From assembly GCF_030269365.1 (NCBI RefSeq), contig NZ_BSTF01000015.1, positions 62,001-126,000 of the forward strand: a stretch of 64,000 nucleotides of DNA, read 5' to 3'. Below, in pieces: positions 40,630-49,142 of the stretch. A program made the translations under genes and the position numbers. The notes below the pieces were generated by a model. The model was not told where the DNA came from and did no database searches. It saw only the letters and a list, made by a program, of their open reading frames with translations. This stretch comes from Lentzea sp. NBRC 102530 (GTDB lineage: Bacteria > Actinomycetota > Actinomycetes > Mycobacteriales > Pseudonocardiaceae). Numbering within the stretch: the first letter of the stretch is position 1; each line of letters begins with the position of its first letter.

Positions 40630-41637
40630 ATGGTTGTCAGCATGGGCATCGTCAGGACCACCCCGCGCACCGCCGACTCGGTCCTGCCCGGATTGTCCCT
40701 GGTCGCGGCCGGTGTCGCGATCGCGATGACGGTGTCGTGGCTGCAACCGTCGATCAGCGCGTTGACGATCGCGGTGTTGCTGGGCGCGATCGTGGCGAAC
40801 GTCGTGACGCTGCCCGCCTCGATGTCGCCCGGGATCAAGCTCGCCGGACGGCGGCTGCTGCGGCTCGGCGTGGTGCTGCTCGGGTTGAAGCTCGTGTTCC
40901 AGGACGTGCTGAAGCTCGGCTACGAGATCTTGTTGCTCGCCGCGGTCGCGGTGGTGGTGACGTTCGTCGTGACGCGCTGGCTCGGGCGGCTGCTCGGCGT
41001 CGGTGAGGGTCTGTCGCTGCTGATCGCGACGGGCTTCTCGATCTGCGGCGCGTCGGCGGTGGCCGCGATGAACTCCGTGCGGCAGCAGGACGAGGAGGAC
41101 GTGGCGAAGGCGCTCGGCCTGGTCACGCTGTTCGGCACGGTGGCGATGTTCAGCCTGCCCGCGTTGTTCCCGCTGACCGGTCTCACTCCCGCGCAGTACG
41201 GCGTGTGGGCGGGCGGCAGCGTGCACGAGGTCGCGCAGGTCGTGGCCGCCGCCGGACCGGTGACCGGCGCGCTGGCGATCGCCGTCGCGGTGAAGCTGAC
41301 GCGGGTCGTGCTGCTCGCGCCGATGCTCGCCGCCGTGAGCTTCGCCGAACGCCTCAAGTACCCGGCGTCCGGGCAACGGCCGCCGATCGTGCCGTTGTTC
41401 GTGGTCGGGTTCCTGGCGATGGCCGGGGTGCGGGCGACCGGGCTGCTGCCCGAGGTGGTGCTGTCCGCGGCGACGTTCGTGGACACCGTGCTGCTCGCGG
41501 CGGGCATGTTCGCGCTCGGCACGGCCGTGAAGTTGCGTTCCCTCATGCGTTCCGGCCCGGCGGTGCTGCTGCTGGGCCTGCTCTCGACCACGGTGATCGT
41601 CGTGCTCGTGCTGACCGGCACGGTGCTGATCGGCTGA
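40630..41637 (+). CDS. YeiH/UPF0324-family transporter, putative sulfite/sulfate exporter
   Basis: The 335-residue protein has about ten membrane helices and the family motifs LRLGVVLLGLKLVFQDVLKL, ATGFSICGASAVAAMN and GGSVHEVAQVVAA. Members next to LysR regulators have been tied to sulfite or taurine metabolism, and the transported compound is not firmly known. The start could be GTG 40624, ATG 40630 or ATG 40642; none has a good ribosome site. A cysteine dioxygenase-like gene follows after 30 bases, consistent with export of an oxidised sulfur product. Confidence 0.85.
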   Translation: MVVSMGIVRTTPRTADSVLPGLSLVAAGVAIAMTVSWLQPSISALTIAVLLGAIVANVVTLPASMSPGIKLAGRRLLRLGVVLLGLKLVFQDVLKLGYEILLLAAVAVVVTFVVTRWLGRLLGVGEGLSLLIATGFSICGASAVAAMNSVRQQDEEDVAKALGLVTLFGTVAMFSLPALFPLTGLTPAQYGVWAGGSVHEVAQVVAAAGPVTGALAIAVAVKLTRVVLLAPMLAAVSFAERLKYPASGQRPPIVPLFVVGFLAMAGVRATGLLPEVVLSAATFVDTVLLAAGMFALGTAVKLRSLMRSGPAVLLLGLLSTTVIVVLVLTGTVLIG

Positions 41638-41667
41638 TCGCCCCGTTCCTCAGAGGAGGACCCGCTC

Positions 41668-42198
41668 ATGACGCACAGCCTGCTCTCCCCCACGGCCACG
41701 CTTCTGGTGGGTTCGCTCCGGGCCGCGATCGCGCGCGGCGGTTCCCAGGAGGCCGTCGCGGCACGGGTCGCGCGGACGCTGGAAGGTCACCTCACCGACC
41801 CGTTCCTGCTCAGCGCGACGCAGCGGGAGCCTGACCCGGCGGCGTACCGGCAGCACGTGCTGCACGTCGAACCGGACGGGTCGTTCTCCGTCGTGGCGCT
41901 GGTGTGGTTGCCGGGTCAGGAGACCTGCATCCACGACCACGTCTCGTGGTGCGTGGTCGGCACCTACGTCGGCGAGGAGGAGGAGACGACGTACCGGCTG
42001 GCCGGGGACCGGCTGGTTCCGTTGCGCGTCAACAAGACTCCCGAAGGCGTGGCGGCGTACCTGGTGCCGCCGGGCGACATCCACAAGGTGTGCAACAACT
42101 CCAGCTCGGTCGCGATCTCGATCCACGTGTACGGGGCGGACGTGAGCGTGCTGGGGACGAGCATCCGGCGGCGGTACGACCAGCCCGTCCGCGGGTGA
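41668..42198 (+). CDS. Cysteine dioxygenase-family protein
   Basis: The 176-residue cupin has the iron ligands of the family in ETCIHDHVSWCVVGTY (HDH), a third histidine in PPGDIHKVCNN and the IHVYGADV strand containing the conserved tyrosine. The cysteine six residues after the HDH motif might take part in a Cys-Tyr crosslink. If active, it oxidises cysteine to cysteine sulfinate, which leads to sulfite. It follows a YeiH-type transporter and precedes the TetR-sulfation cluster. The start at 41668 has a CAGAGGAGGACC site. Confidence 0.85.
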   Translation: MTHSLLSPTATLLVGSLRAAIARGGSQEAVAARVARTLEGHLTDPFLLSATQREPDPAAYRQHVLHVEPDGSFSVVALVWLPGQETCIHDHVSWCVVGTYVGEEEETTYRLAGDRLVPLRVNKTPEGVAAYLVPPGDIHKVCNNSSSVAISIHVYGADVSVLGTSIRRRYDQPVRG

Positions 42199-42240
42199 CT
42201 CCGCCGCGCCATCGCCCGGCCGCCGAACCCGCCCAGCCGC

Positions 42241-42852
42241 TCAGCGGGTGATTCCCCTGGCTATCGCGCGGGTGGCGAACTCGATGAGGTGCGCCGGTTC
42301 GACCCGGTTGATGCGGGCGCCCTGCAGCAGCAGGTCGTCCGCCAGGCCGATCATGCAGTCCCAGACCCAGTGCGGCAGCGCGGGATCGTCGACCAACTCC
42401 TGCCCGGTCGCCTCCGCGGTCTCGGCCAGCGTCTTCGCGAGCGCCTTGAGCGTCTTGCGGTAGTCCTGCGCGGAGTTCGTGACCTCCTTGCCACGGCGGC
42501 CACCCGAGAGCACCTTGGCCTCCCACTGCGCCGCCGACCGGCCGAACCGGCGCCACAGGTCGGTGATCTGGGGCTCGACCTCCTTGAGCACCCCTGCGAT
42601 GCCGAGCTCCCGGTTCACGCCTTCGAGTGTGCGTTGGAGCTCCTCCAAGCGGCGTTCCATCAACGCCGCGAAGACGTCCTCCTTGCCGGCGAAGTACTGG
42701 TAGACGGTGCCGGAACTGACGCCGGCACCGACCGCGATCGCGCGCATGGTCAGGCCCGCGTAGCCCTGCTCCTCGACGATCAGCTCGGCCGACGCGAGGA
42801 TGTCGCGCCGCCTGCCTTCCGCGTCACCCCAGGCCGTTTGCTCGGTGCTCAC
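42241..42852 (-). CDS. TetR-family regulator of the sulfation cluster (inferred)
   Basis: The 203-residue protein has a TetR helix-turn-helix (LTMRAIAVGAGVSSGTVYQY) and a helical ligand domain. A GTG at 42852 is the start. It is divergent from cysD, and two inverted copies of GAACAACGTTC sit between them; a third copy with one mismatch lies before the DUF1214 gene. I infer that it controls both transcription units. The ligand is unknown; it may be a sulfated or unsulfated lipid. Confidence 0.88.
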   Translation of the reverse strand: MSTEQTAWGDAEGRRRDILASAELIVEEQGYAGLTMRAIAVGAGVSSGTVYQYFAGKEDVFAALMERRLEELQRTLEGVNRELGIAGVLKEVEPQITDLWRRFGRSAAQWEAKVLSGGRRGKEVTNSAQDYRKTLKALAKTLAETAEATGQELVDDPALPHWVWDCMIGLADDLLLQGARINRVEPAHLIEFATRAIARGITR

Positions 42853-42870
42853 GACCGCGCAGCCTACTTT

Positions 42871-42903
42871 GAACAACGTTCAGAAGCATATTGAACGTTG
42901 TTC
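42871..42903. promoter_or_regulatory. Two-copy TetR operator before cysD
   Basis: GAACAACGTTC (42871-42881) and its inverse GAACGTTGTTC (42893-42903) are 22 bases apart. The right copy overlaps a -35-like TTGAAC at 42891. Confidence 0.8.
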
Positions 42904-42919
42904 GGTTTACTCCTACCCT
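42891..42919 (+). promoter_or_regulatory. Predicted cysD promoter, probably leaderless
   Basis: TTGAAC at 42891-42896, 17 bases, then TACCCT at 42914-42919; the GTG of cysD starts at 42927 without a ribosome site, so the RNA probably begins at or just before it. Confidence 0.55.
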
Positions 42920-42926
42920 CGGTGAC

Positions 42927-43814
42927 GTGGACCACCTCGACCGGCTCGAAGCCGACAGCGTCGACATCTTCCGCGAGGCCGTCGCGGAGTCCGAACGGCC
43001 GGTGCTGCTCTACTCGGTCGGCAAGGACAGCTCGGTGTTGCTCCACCTGGCGCGCAAGGCGTTCCACCCGTCGCCGCCGCCGTTCCCGTTGCTGCACGTC
43101 GACACCACGTGGAAGTTCCGCGAGATGATCGCGTTCCGGGACGCGACCGCCGCCTCCCTGGGCCTGCGCCTGATCGTGCACCGCAACCCCGACTGCGTGG
43201 CGGCGGGCATCAACCCGTTCGACCACGGCTCGGCCCGGCACACCGACCTCTGGAAGACCCAGGGCCTGCGCCAGGCCCTCGACGAGCACCGGTTCGACGT
43301 CGCTTTCGGCGGTGCCCGGCGCGACGAGGAAGCCTCGCGCGCCAAGGAAAGGGTGTTCTCGTTCCGCACCGCACAGCACCGGTGGGACCCGCGCAACCAG
43401 CGTCCCGAACTGTGGCGCCTCTACAACACCCGCGTCGCACCCGGCGAGAGCATCCGGGTGTTCCCGCTGTCGAACTGGACCGAGCTCGACGTGTGGCGCT
43501 ACGTCGAACGCGAGCGGATTCCCGTGGTGCCGCTGTACTTCGCGGCCCCACGGCCGGTCGTCGAACGGGACGGCGCGCTGATCATGGTCGACGACGACCG
43601 GATGCCGTTGACCGAACAGCCGCGGCTGGAACTGGTGCGGTTCCGCACGCTCGGCTGCTACCCGCTCACCGGCGCGGTGCGCAGCGAGGCGCGGACGGTC
43701 GCGGACATCGTCGAGGAGATGCGGACCGCGACGACGTCGGAGCGGCAGGGACGGGTGATCGACCACGACCAGAGCGGCTCGATGGAGCGCAAGAAGCGGG
43801 AGGGGTACTTCTGA
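42927..43814 (+). CDS. cysD: Sulfate adenylyltransferase subunit 2
   Basis: The 295-residue PP-loop protein matches CysD along its length: LYSVGKDSSVLLHLARKAFH, GGARRDEEASRAKERVFSFR, HRWDPRNQRPELW, RVFPLSNWTELDVWRY and RTLGCYPLTGAV, ending SMERKKREGYF. With CysN it makes adenosine phosphosulfate (APS) from sulfate and ATP. Its stop overlaps the CysN-CysC start (TGATG). No APS or PAPS reductase is near, and a sulfotransferase lies downstream, pointing to sulfation rather than cysteine synthesis. Confidence 0.95.
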   Translation: MDHLDRLEADSVDIFREAVAESERPVLLYSVGKDSSVLLHLARKAFHPSPPPFPLLHVDTTWKFREMIAFRDATAASLGLRLIVHRNPDCVAAGINPFDHGSARHTDLWKTQGLRQALDEHRFDVAFGGARRDEEASRAKERVFSFRTAQHRWDPRNQRPELWRLYNTRVAPGESIRVFPLSNWTELDVWRYVERERIPVVPLYFAAPRPVVERDGALIMVDDDRMPLTEQPRLELVRFRTLGCYPLTGAVRSEARTVADIVEEMRTATTSERQGRVIDHDQSGSMERKKREGYF

Positions 43815-45562
43815 TGGAGCTTCTGCGGTTCATCACCTGCGGCAGCGTGGACGACGGCAAGAGCACGCTGATCGGACGCCTGTTGTACGAGTCGAAACTG
43901 CTCTACGCCGATCACCTGGCCGCTCTCGAAGCCGACTCGCGGCGGGTCGGGACGCGGGGCGGGGAGCTGGACTTCGCGCTGCTGGTCGACGGCCTGGCGG
44001 CGGAACGCGAGCAGGGCATCACGATCGACGTGGCCTATCGGTTCTTCGCGACGGAGGCGCGGCGGTTCATCGTCGCGGACACACCGGGACACGAGCAGTA
44101 CACGCGGAACATGGCCACAGGGGCGTCCACGGCCGATGCGGCGGTGCTGCTGCTGGACGCGCGCAAGGGCGTGCTGGAGCAGACGCGTCGACATGCGCGG
44201 ATCGTGTCGTTGCTGGGGATCCGGCACGTGGTGGTGGCGGTGAACAAGCTGGACCTGCTGGGGTACTCACGGGAGGCGTTCGAGGCCGTGCGGGCCGAGT
44301 TCCCCGGCACCCCCTGCATCCCCATGTCCGCGACCGAAGGCGTCAACGTGATCGGGCGCAGCGAACTGACGCCCTGGTACGACGGGCCGACCCTGCTGCA
44401 GTGGCTGGAATCGGTGGTCATACCCTCCGAGCCGGACGGGCCGTCCCGGTTCCTCGTGCAGTGGGTCAACCGGCCGAACGCCGAGTTCCGCGGGCTTTCG
44501 GGGCGCGTGCTCGGCGGGGTGGTGCGCCGGGGCGAGATGGTGCGCGTCGGCAACCGGACCACCAGTGTGGCGCGGATCGTCACGATGGACGGCGACCTGG
44601 ACGAGGCGCCGGCCGGGTCCTCGGTGACGGTCGTGCCGGCGGACGACGTCGACGCGAGCCGCGGTGACGTGCTGGGCTCGGCGGACGACCCGCCGGGCCT
44701 CGCGGACTCCTTCGAGGCCCACCTGGTGTGGATGGACGAGACGGCGCTCATGCCGGGCCGCCAGTACCTCGCCAAGATCGGCGCGCGGACGGTCGGCTGC
44801 ACCGCGACGAAACCGTTGCAACTGAACGAGATCGGCACCGACACGGTGCACTTCGACGCACCGGTGCCGTTCGAGGCCTACGCGGACAACCGCGACCTCG
44901 GGTCGTTCATCGTGCTCGACCGGTTGTCCAACGCGACGGTCGGCGCCGGGATGATCATCCGCGCGGCGCGTCCGTCGAACCTGCGCCGGCAGGCGCTGAC
45001 CGTGGACAAGGAGGCCAGGGCAGCGCGCAACGGGCACCGGCCGTGCGTCGTGTGGCTGACGGGGCTGTCCGGGGCGGGGAAGTCGACGATCGCGGACCTC
45101 GTCGAGAAGGCGTTGCACGCGCAGGGGCGGCACACGTTCCTGCTCGACGGCGACAACGTGCGGCACGGGCTCAACTCCGACCTCGGGTTCAGCGACGCCG
45201 ACCGGGTCGAGAACGTCCGGCGGATCGCCGAGGTGGCCGCGTTGATGGTCGACGCCGGGTTGATCGTGCTGGTGTCGTTCATCTCGCCGTTCCGGGCGGA
45301 ACGGGCGCTGGCGCGCGATCTGGTCGGGGAGAACGAGTTCTGCGAGGTGTTCGTGGACACGCCGCTCGCCGTGGCCGAGCAGCGGGACCCGAAAGGCTTG
45401 TACCGCAAGGCGCGCCGGGGCGAGCTGGCGAACTTCACCGGCATCGACTCGCCGTACGAGCCGCCGGAGGATCCCGAGGTGCGGCTCGACACCACGACGC
45501 TCGAACCGCAGGAGGCGGCCGAGGTCGTGCTCCGCCGGCTTCGTGCGCTCGGCGTCTGTTGA
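43814..45562 (+). CDS. cysNC: Bifunctional CysN-CysC: ATP sulfurylase GTPase subunit and APS kinase
   Basis: The 582-residue fusion has a GTPase part (SVDDGKSTLIGRLLYE, EREQGITIDVAYRFF, VADTPGHEQYTRNM, VNKLDL) followed from about residue 412 by an APS kinase: WLTGLSGAGKSTIADLVEKA, LLDGDNVRHGLNSDLGFSDA and FTGIDSPYEPPEDPEV. It makes the APS that CysD activates into PAPS, the universal sulfate donor. It is coupled to cysD by one overlapping base. The final codons overlap an internal operator that starts the next transcription unit. Confidence 0.95.
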   Translation: MELLRFITCGSVDDGKSTLIGRLLYESKLLYADHLAALEADSRRVGTRGGELDFALLVDGLAAEREQGITIDVAYRFFATEARRFIVADTPGHEQYTRNMATGASTADAAVLLLDARKGVLEQTRRHARIVSLLGIRHVVVAVNKLDLLGYSREAFEAVRAEFPGTPCIPMSATEGVNVIGRSELTPWYDGPTLLQWLESVVIPSEPDGPSRFLVQWVNRPNAEFRGLSGRVLGGVVRRGEMVRVGNRTTSVARIVTMDGDLDEAPAGSSVTVVPADDVDASRGDVLGSADDPPGLADSFEAHLVWMDETALMPGRQYLAKIGARTVGCTATKPLQLNEIGTDTVHFDAPVPFEAYADNRDLGSFIVLDRLSNATVGAGMIIRAARPSNLRRQALTVDKEARAARNGHRPCVVWLTGLSGAGKSTIADLVEKALHAQGRHTFLLDGDNVRHGLNSDLGFSDADRVENVRRIAEVAALMVDAGLIVLVSFISPFRAERALARDLVGENEFCEVFVDTPLAVAEQRDPKGLYRKARRGELANFTGIDSPYEPPEDPEVRLDTTTLEPQEAAEVVLRRLRALGVC

Positions 45563-45604
45563 ACGTTGTCCAGAATCGTGTACGTTCCACTAGAACACGT
45601 TCTA
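45559..45604 (+). promoter_or_regulatory. Second promoter-operator inside the sulfation cluster
   Basis: GAACGTTGTCC (45561-45571) matches the cysD operator at 10 of 11 bases. TTGAAC (45559-45564) and TACGTT (45581-45586), 16 bases apart, mirror the cysD promoter. Next comes the perfect palindrome TAGAACACGTTCTA (45591-45604), which has the TNNAACNNGTTNNA form reported for KstR-type TetR repressors. Confidence 0.7.
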
Positions 45605-45621
45605 AATTCGGGAGGCGTGCG

Positions 45622-46677
45622 GTGCCGGATCAGGCGTGGTCGCAGTTCTGCCGGGCGTTGGAGGAAGCCGGTGGGGTGGTGCTGTCCGAGCACGCGCCGG
45701 ACACGCCGCTCGACCGGGCGGAGGGCTACCGGTACCTCTCCCGGCTGACGCGGGAGATGCTGTACTCCTGTCTGGACAACGCCGATCCCGACTTCCCCCG
45801 GTTCCACGAGCTCGACCTCGTGAAGATCGGCGCGGACAACCCCGACAACGTCTACCTGTCGGCGAACATCCGGGGTGACCGCGACTACCGGATCACCGGG
45901 ACGCGCGGCACCATCTCCTACTTCAGCATCGGGTCGAAGGCCAACAGGTACGCCAAGGACGGCACGATGGCGTCGACCGGCGAACTGTCCGACGCCGACC
46001 TCGTGATCGCGCCGGACGGCACCGTGGAGATCATCGCGAGCGCCACCGAGCACAGCGGGAACTGGTTGCCGCTCGCCCCCGACTCGACCGGGCTGGTGGT
46101 GCGCCAGACCTACCTGGACCGGGCGAGCGAGGTGCCCGGCCAGTGGCAGGTCGAGCGGCTCGGCGGACCTGCGGAACCTGCTTCTCTCACCCACGAATTC
46201 CTCGCGAAGGCGTTGCAGCGGGCGGCATTGTCGGTGCACGGCACCGCGGCCACGTTCGCGCACTGGACGCGCACGTTCATGAAGCGCCCCAACGAACTGC
46301 CCGACTTCGGCCAGGAGATGTTCCAGCGCGCCGGGGGCGATCCGGAGATCTTCTACCTGCACGGCTACTGGACGCTCGCGCCCGGCGAGGCGTGGGTCAT
46401 CGAGACCGACGTGCCGGACTGCCCGTACTGGAACTTCCAGCTCGGCAACTGGTGGATGGAGTCGCTGGACAACCGCCGCCGGATCACCGTCAACAAGCAC
46501 ACGGCGGCGTTGCGGGACGGACGCCTGACGATCGTGGTCGCGGCCTCGGACCCCGGCGTGGGCAACTGGATCGACACCTGCGGCCACACGTCCGGCACCG
46601 CGTTGCTGCGCTGGCTCGGCGCGACCGAACACCCGATCCCGAAATGCCGCGTGGTTCCCCTGGAGGAAGTCCGATGA
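45622..46677 (+). CDS. DUF1214-domain protein
   Basis: The C-terminal half of this 351-residue protein matches DUF1214: YWTLAPGEAWVIETDVPDCP, YWNFQLGNWWMESLD, and GHTSGTALLRWLG. The N-terminal half (LEEAGGVVLSEHAPDTPLDR, GYRYLSRLTREML) is a helical domain also seen in relatives. No catalytic motif is evident. It is the first gene after the internal promoter and overlaps the sulfotransferase start by four bases, so it probably works with it. A GTG at 45622 follows GGGAGGC. Confidence 0.75.
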   Translation: MPDQAWSQFCRALEEAGGVVLSEHAPDTPLDRAEGYRYLSRLTREMLYSCLDNADPDFPRFHELDLVKIGADNPDNVYLSANIRGDRDYRITGTRGTISYFSIGSKANRYAKDGTMASTGELSDADLVIAPDGTVEIIASATEHSGNWLPLAPDSTGLVVRQTYLDRASEVPGQWQVERLGGPAEPASLTHEFLAKALQRAALSVHGTAATFAHWTRTFMKRPNELPDFGQEMFQRAGGDPEIFYLHGYWTLAPGEAWVIETDVPDCPYWNFQLGNWWMESLDNRRRITVNKHTAALRDGRLTIVVAASDPGVGNWIDTCGHTSGTALLRWLGATEHPIPKCRVVPLEEVR

Positions 46678-47822
46678 CGGTCACCACCGCGTTGAACGTG
46701 CCGGAGCTCGTCGAACGGGCCTGTGCGAAGACCGGGCTGGCGGACTTCGGCGACGACTGGTTCCGCGAACCGCTCGACGTGCTGGTGCACAGCCTGAACA
46801 CCGAGGCCGCGCTGTCGCCGCTGGGGTTCGAGCTGACGAAGCACCGGCTGACGGCGTTGCTCTCGGACCGGTTGCGGCTGCGCGAGCTCCAACGCCGGCA
46901 CCCCGAGGTGCTCGACGTCGAGGTGCGGGTGGCGGCCGAGATCTGCGGGCTGCCGCGCACCGGGTCGACGTTGCTGCACCGGCTGCTGGCCGCCTCGCCG
47001 CAGGTGACGTCCACGCTGTCGTGGGAGGTCGCCTACCCGCTGCCGTTCCCCGGCGAGGGACCGGACGCGGAGCAGCGCAAACGCCGCGCGCAGGAACGGA
47101 TGCAGGTGTTCGCGCAGCTCTCCCCCGACTTCGGCGACCTGCACACCGTCGTGTGGGACGGGCCGGAGGAGGACGTGATCCTGCTGGACCGGACGTTCGT
47201 GTCGATGAGCTTCGACTCGTTCTACCGGGTGCCCGCGTACGGCGACTGGCTGCGGTCCGCCGACCAGCGCCCGGCCTACCGCGAACTGCGCGAGTGGTTG
47301 CAGGTGCTGCAATGGCAGCACGCCGACCGCGCGCGGCCGTGGGTGCTGAAGTCGCCGCACCACCTGACCGCCGTCGACACGGTGCTGGACGAGTTCCCCG
47401 ACTGCAAGATCGTGATGACGCACCGCTCGCCCGTCAACGCCGTGCCCTCGTACGCGTCGATGGTGTGCGCGATGTCTTCGCAGTACAGCGAGAACGTCGA
47501 CGCGGTCCAAGCAGGACGGTACTGGTCCGGCCGGTTCGCGCGGACGTTGCGCGGGTTCGCCTCGGCGAGGTCCGCGCGGCCGGACCGGTTCGTGGACGTG
47601 CGGTTCGCCGACACCGTCAGCACACCGCTCGAGGTGGCCCGCCAGGTGCTGGACGCCCTCGGCCTGCCTCCCGGTCCCGCCGACGACGCCGCGTTCGAGG
47701 CCTACCTGTCCCGCAACCGCACCGAGCGGCACGGTGCGCACTCCTACGCCCCCGAGGACTTCGGGCTGTCCGAGGACCGGCTCCGCGCCGACTTCGCCTT
47801 CTACTCGGAGGTCTACCTGTGA
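46674..47822 (+). CDS. PAPS-dependent sulfotransferase family protein
   Basis: The 382-residue protein has the 5'-phosphosulfate loop ICGLPRTGSTLLHRLLAAS near residue 100 and the 3'-phosphate element KIVMTHRSPVNAVPSYASM near 245, the two PAPS contacts of cytosolic-type sulfotransferases. WVLKSPHHL lies between them. Length and form match the mycobacterial Stf group. It should transfer sulfate from PAPS made by the upstream CysD/CysNC to a hydroxyl acceptor, probably a lipid or steroid-like molecule, which is inference. It overlaps both neighbours. Confidence 0.9.
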   Translation: MTVTTALNVPELVERACAKTGLADFGDDWFREPLDVLVHSLNTEAALSPLGFELTKHRLTALLSDRLRLRELQRRHPEVLDVEVRVAAEICGLPRTGSTLLHRLLAASPQVTSTLSWEVAYPLPFPGEGPDAEQRKRRAQERMQVFAQLSPDFGDLHTVVWDGPEEDVILLDRTFVSMSFDSFYRVPAYGDWLRSADQRPAYRELREWLQVLQWQHADRARPWVLKSPHHLTAVDTVLDEFPDCKIVMTHRSPVNAVPSYASMVCAMSSQYSENVDAVQAGRYWSGRFARTLRGFASARSARPDRFVDVRFADTVSTPLEVARQVLDALGLPPGPADDAAFEAYLSRNRTERHGAHSYAPEDFGLSEDRLRADFAFYSEVYL

Positions 47823-48601
47823 TGCTGCAAGACGAGGTCGTGGTGATCACCGGCGTCGGTCCCGGCCTGGGCTCGAAGCTCGCCGTCCGCGCCGCCGCCG
47901 AGGGTGCGAAGGTCGTCATGGCCGCCCGCTCCGCCGACGTGATGACGCAGGTGTCGAAGGAGGTCGCGGCGTCCGGGGGCGAGGCAGTGGGCGTGCAGTG
48001 CGACGTCCGCCGCCCGGACGAGGTGGCCCGGCTGGTCTCCACCGCCGTCGACCGGTTCGGCACGATCACCGGCCTGGTGAACTCGGCGTTCGGCCACCCC
48101 GGCTGGTTCGACCTGCTGGACACGCCCGAGAAGGCCGTCCGCCGCTCGATGGACATCATCCTGTTCGGCGCGCTCAACGTGACGCGCGAGGTCGTGCCGC
48201 ACATGAAGGCGGCAGGCCGGGGTTCGATCGTCAACATCGGCACGATGACCACCCGCAAGCCGATGCGCGGCGAGGGCGGCTACGCCGTGGCGAAGGCCGC
48301 GATGGCGACCGCGACCCAGTTCCTGGCGCTGGAACTGGGCGAGCACGGCATCCGCGCCAACCAGGCCGTCCTGGGCTGGCTGGACGGCCCCGGCGTGCGC
48401 TTCTACCTGAAGTTCACCGCCGAGGCGCGCGGCATCACCGAGCAGGACGTGTACGACGAGATCGCCGCCCGCAACCCGCTGGGCCGCATCCCGACCGACG
48501 ACGCGTGCGCCGGTGCCGTGCTGTTCCTGTTGTCGCGCTTGGCCTCCGAGGTCACCGGCGCGGTGCTCGACGTCAACGGCGGGGAGCACATGCCGGCATG
48601 A
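47822..48601 (+). CDS. Short-chain dehydrogenase/reductase
   Basis: The 259-residue classical SDR has VVVITGVGPGLGSKLA (dinucleotide loop), LVNSAFG in place of NNAG, and YAVAK as the active-site motif. The catalytic serine position before it appears to be threonine (NIGTMTTRKPMRGEGGY), which is unusual but may still work. The C-terminus DVNGGEHMPA is typical. It overlaps the sulfotransferase stop and the SRPBCC start, so it belongs to the same tailoring unit. Confidence 0.88.
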   Translation: MLQDEVVVITGVGPGLGSKLAVRAAAEGAKVVMAARSADVMTQVSKEVAASGGEAVGVQCDVRRPDEVARLVSTAVDRFGTITGLVNSAFGHPGWFDLLDTPEKAVRRSMDIILFGALNVTREVVPHMKAAGRGSIVNIGTMTTRKPMRGEGGYAVAKAAMATATQFLALELGEHGIRANQAVLGWLDGPGVRFYLKFTAEARGITEQDVYDEIAARNPLGRIPTDDACAGAVLFLLSRLASEVTGAVLDVNGGEHMPA

Positions 48602-49062
48602 GCGAGCACCTGATCGAGTCCGTGGCCGTGGAGATCCCGGCGCCCGCCGCCTTCGTGTGGGACGTGCTGCTCGACTACCCGCACTATCCACAGTGGAATC
48701 CCTACACCCTGGCCGTGGCCACGACCCTGGAGGTCGGCTCGCCGATCGACCTCACGCTGCCCCGGCCGGACGGCGGCGAGGGGACGTTCGTCAGCCGCGA
48801 GTTCGTGCGGGTGGTGGCGCCGCCGACGTTGCTGCGCTACGACACCGGGGACACGTTCCCGGGGCTGCTCGGCGTGCGGGACCAGGTGATCACGCCGCTC
48901 GGCGCGGACCGGTGCGGCTACCGGACGTACGAGACGTTCACCGGCAAGCACGCCGACGCGGTGTTCGAGGCGCAGGCCGCCTACGTCAAGCAGGGCTTCG
49001 ACTCGGTCGCACACGCGTTGGTGGCGCGGGTCGAAGCGCTGTTCAACCGCGGCACCGGGTGA
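48598..49062 (+). CDS. SRPBCC/START-like protein
   Basis: The 154-residue protein has the helix-grip fold profile of polyketide cyclase-like SRPBCC proteins: VAVEIPAPAAFVWDVLLDYP, YPQWNPYTLAVA and a long C-terminal helix (DAVFEAQAAYVKQGFDSVAH). It probably binds the hydrophobic substrate of the cluster. It is the last gene of the unit that starts at 45622. Confidence 0.82.
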   Translation: MSEHLIESVAVEIPAPAAFVWDVLLDYPHYPQWNPYTLAVATTLEVGSPIDLTLPRPDGGEGTFVSREFVRVVAPPTLLRYDTGDTFPGLLGVRDQVITPLGADRCGYRTYETFTGKHADAVFEAQAAYVKQGFDSVAHALVARVEALFNRGTG

Positions 49063-49142
49063 GTAGATGTACCGATGACTCCACCTGGTACCACTGGCAG
49101 TCTTGGTGCGTGGACAAGACCAAGGGTCATTCAGGGGCGGGG

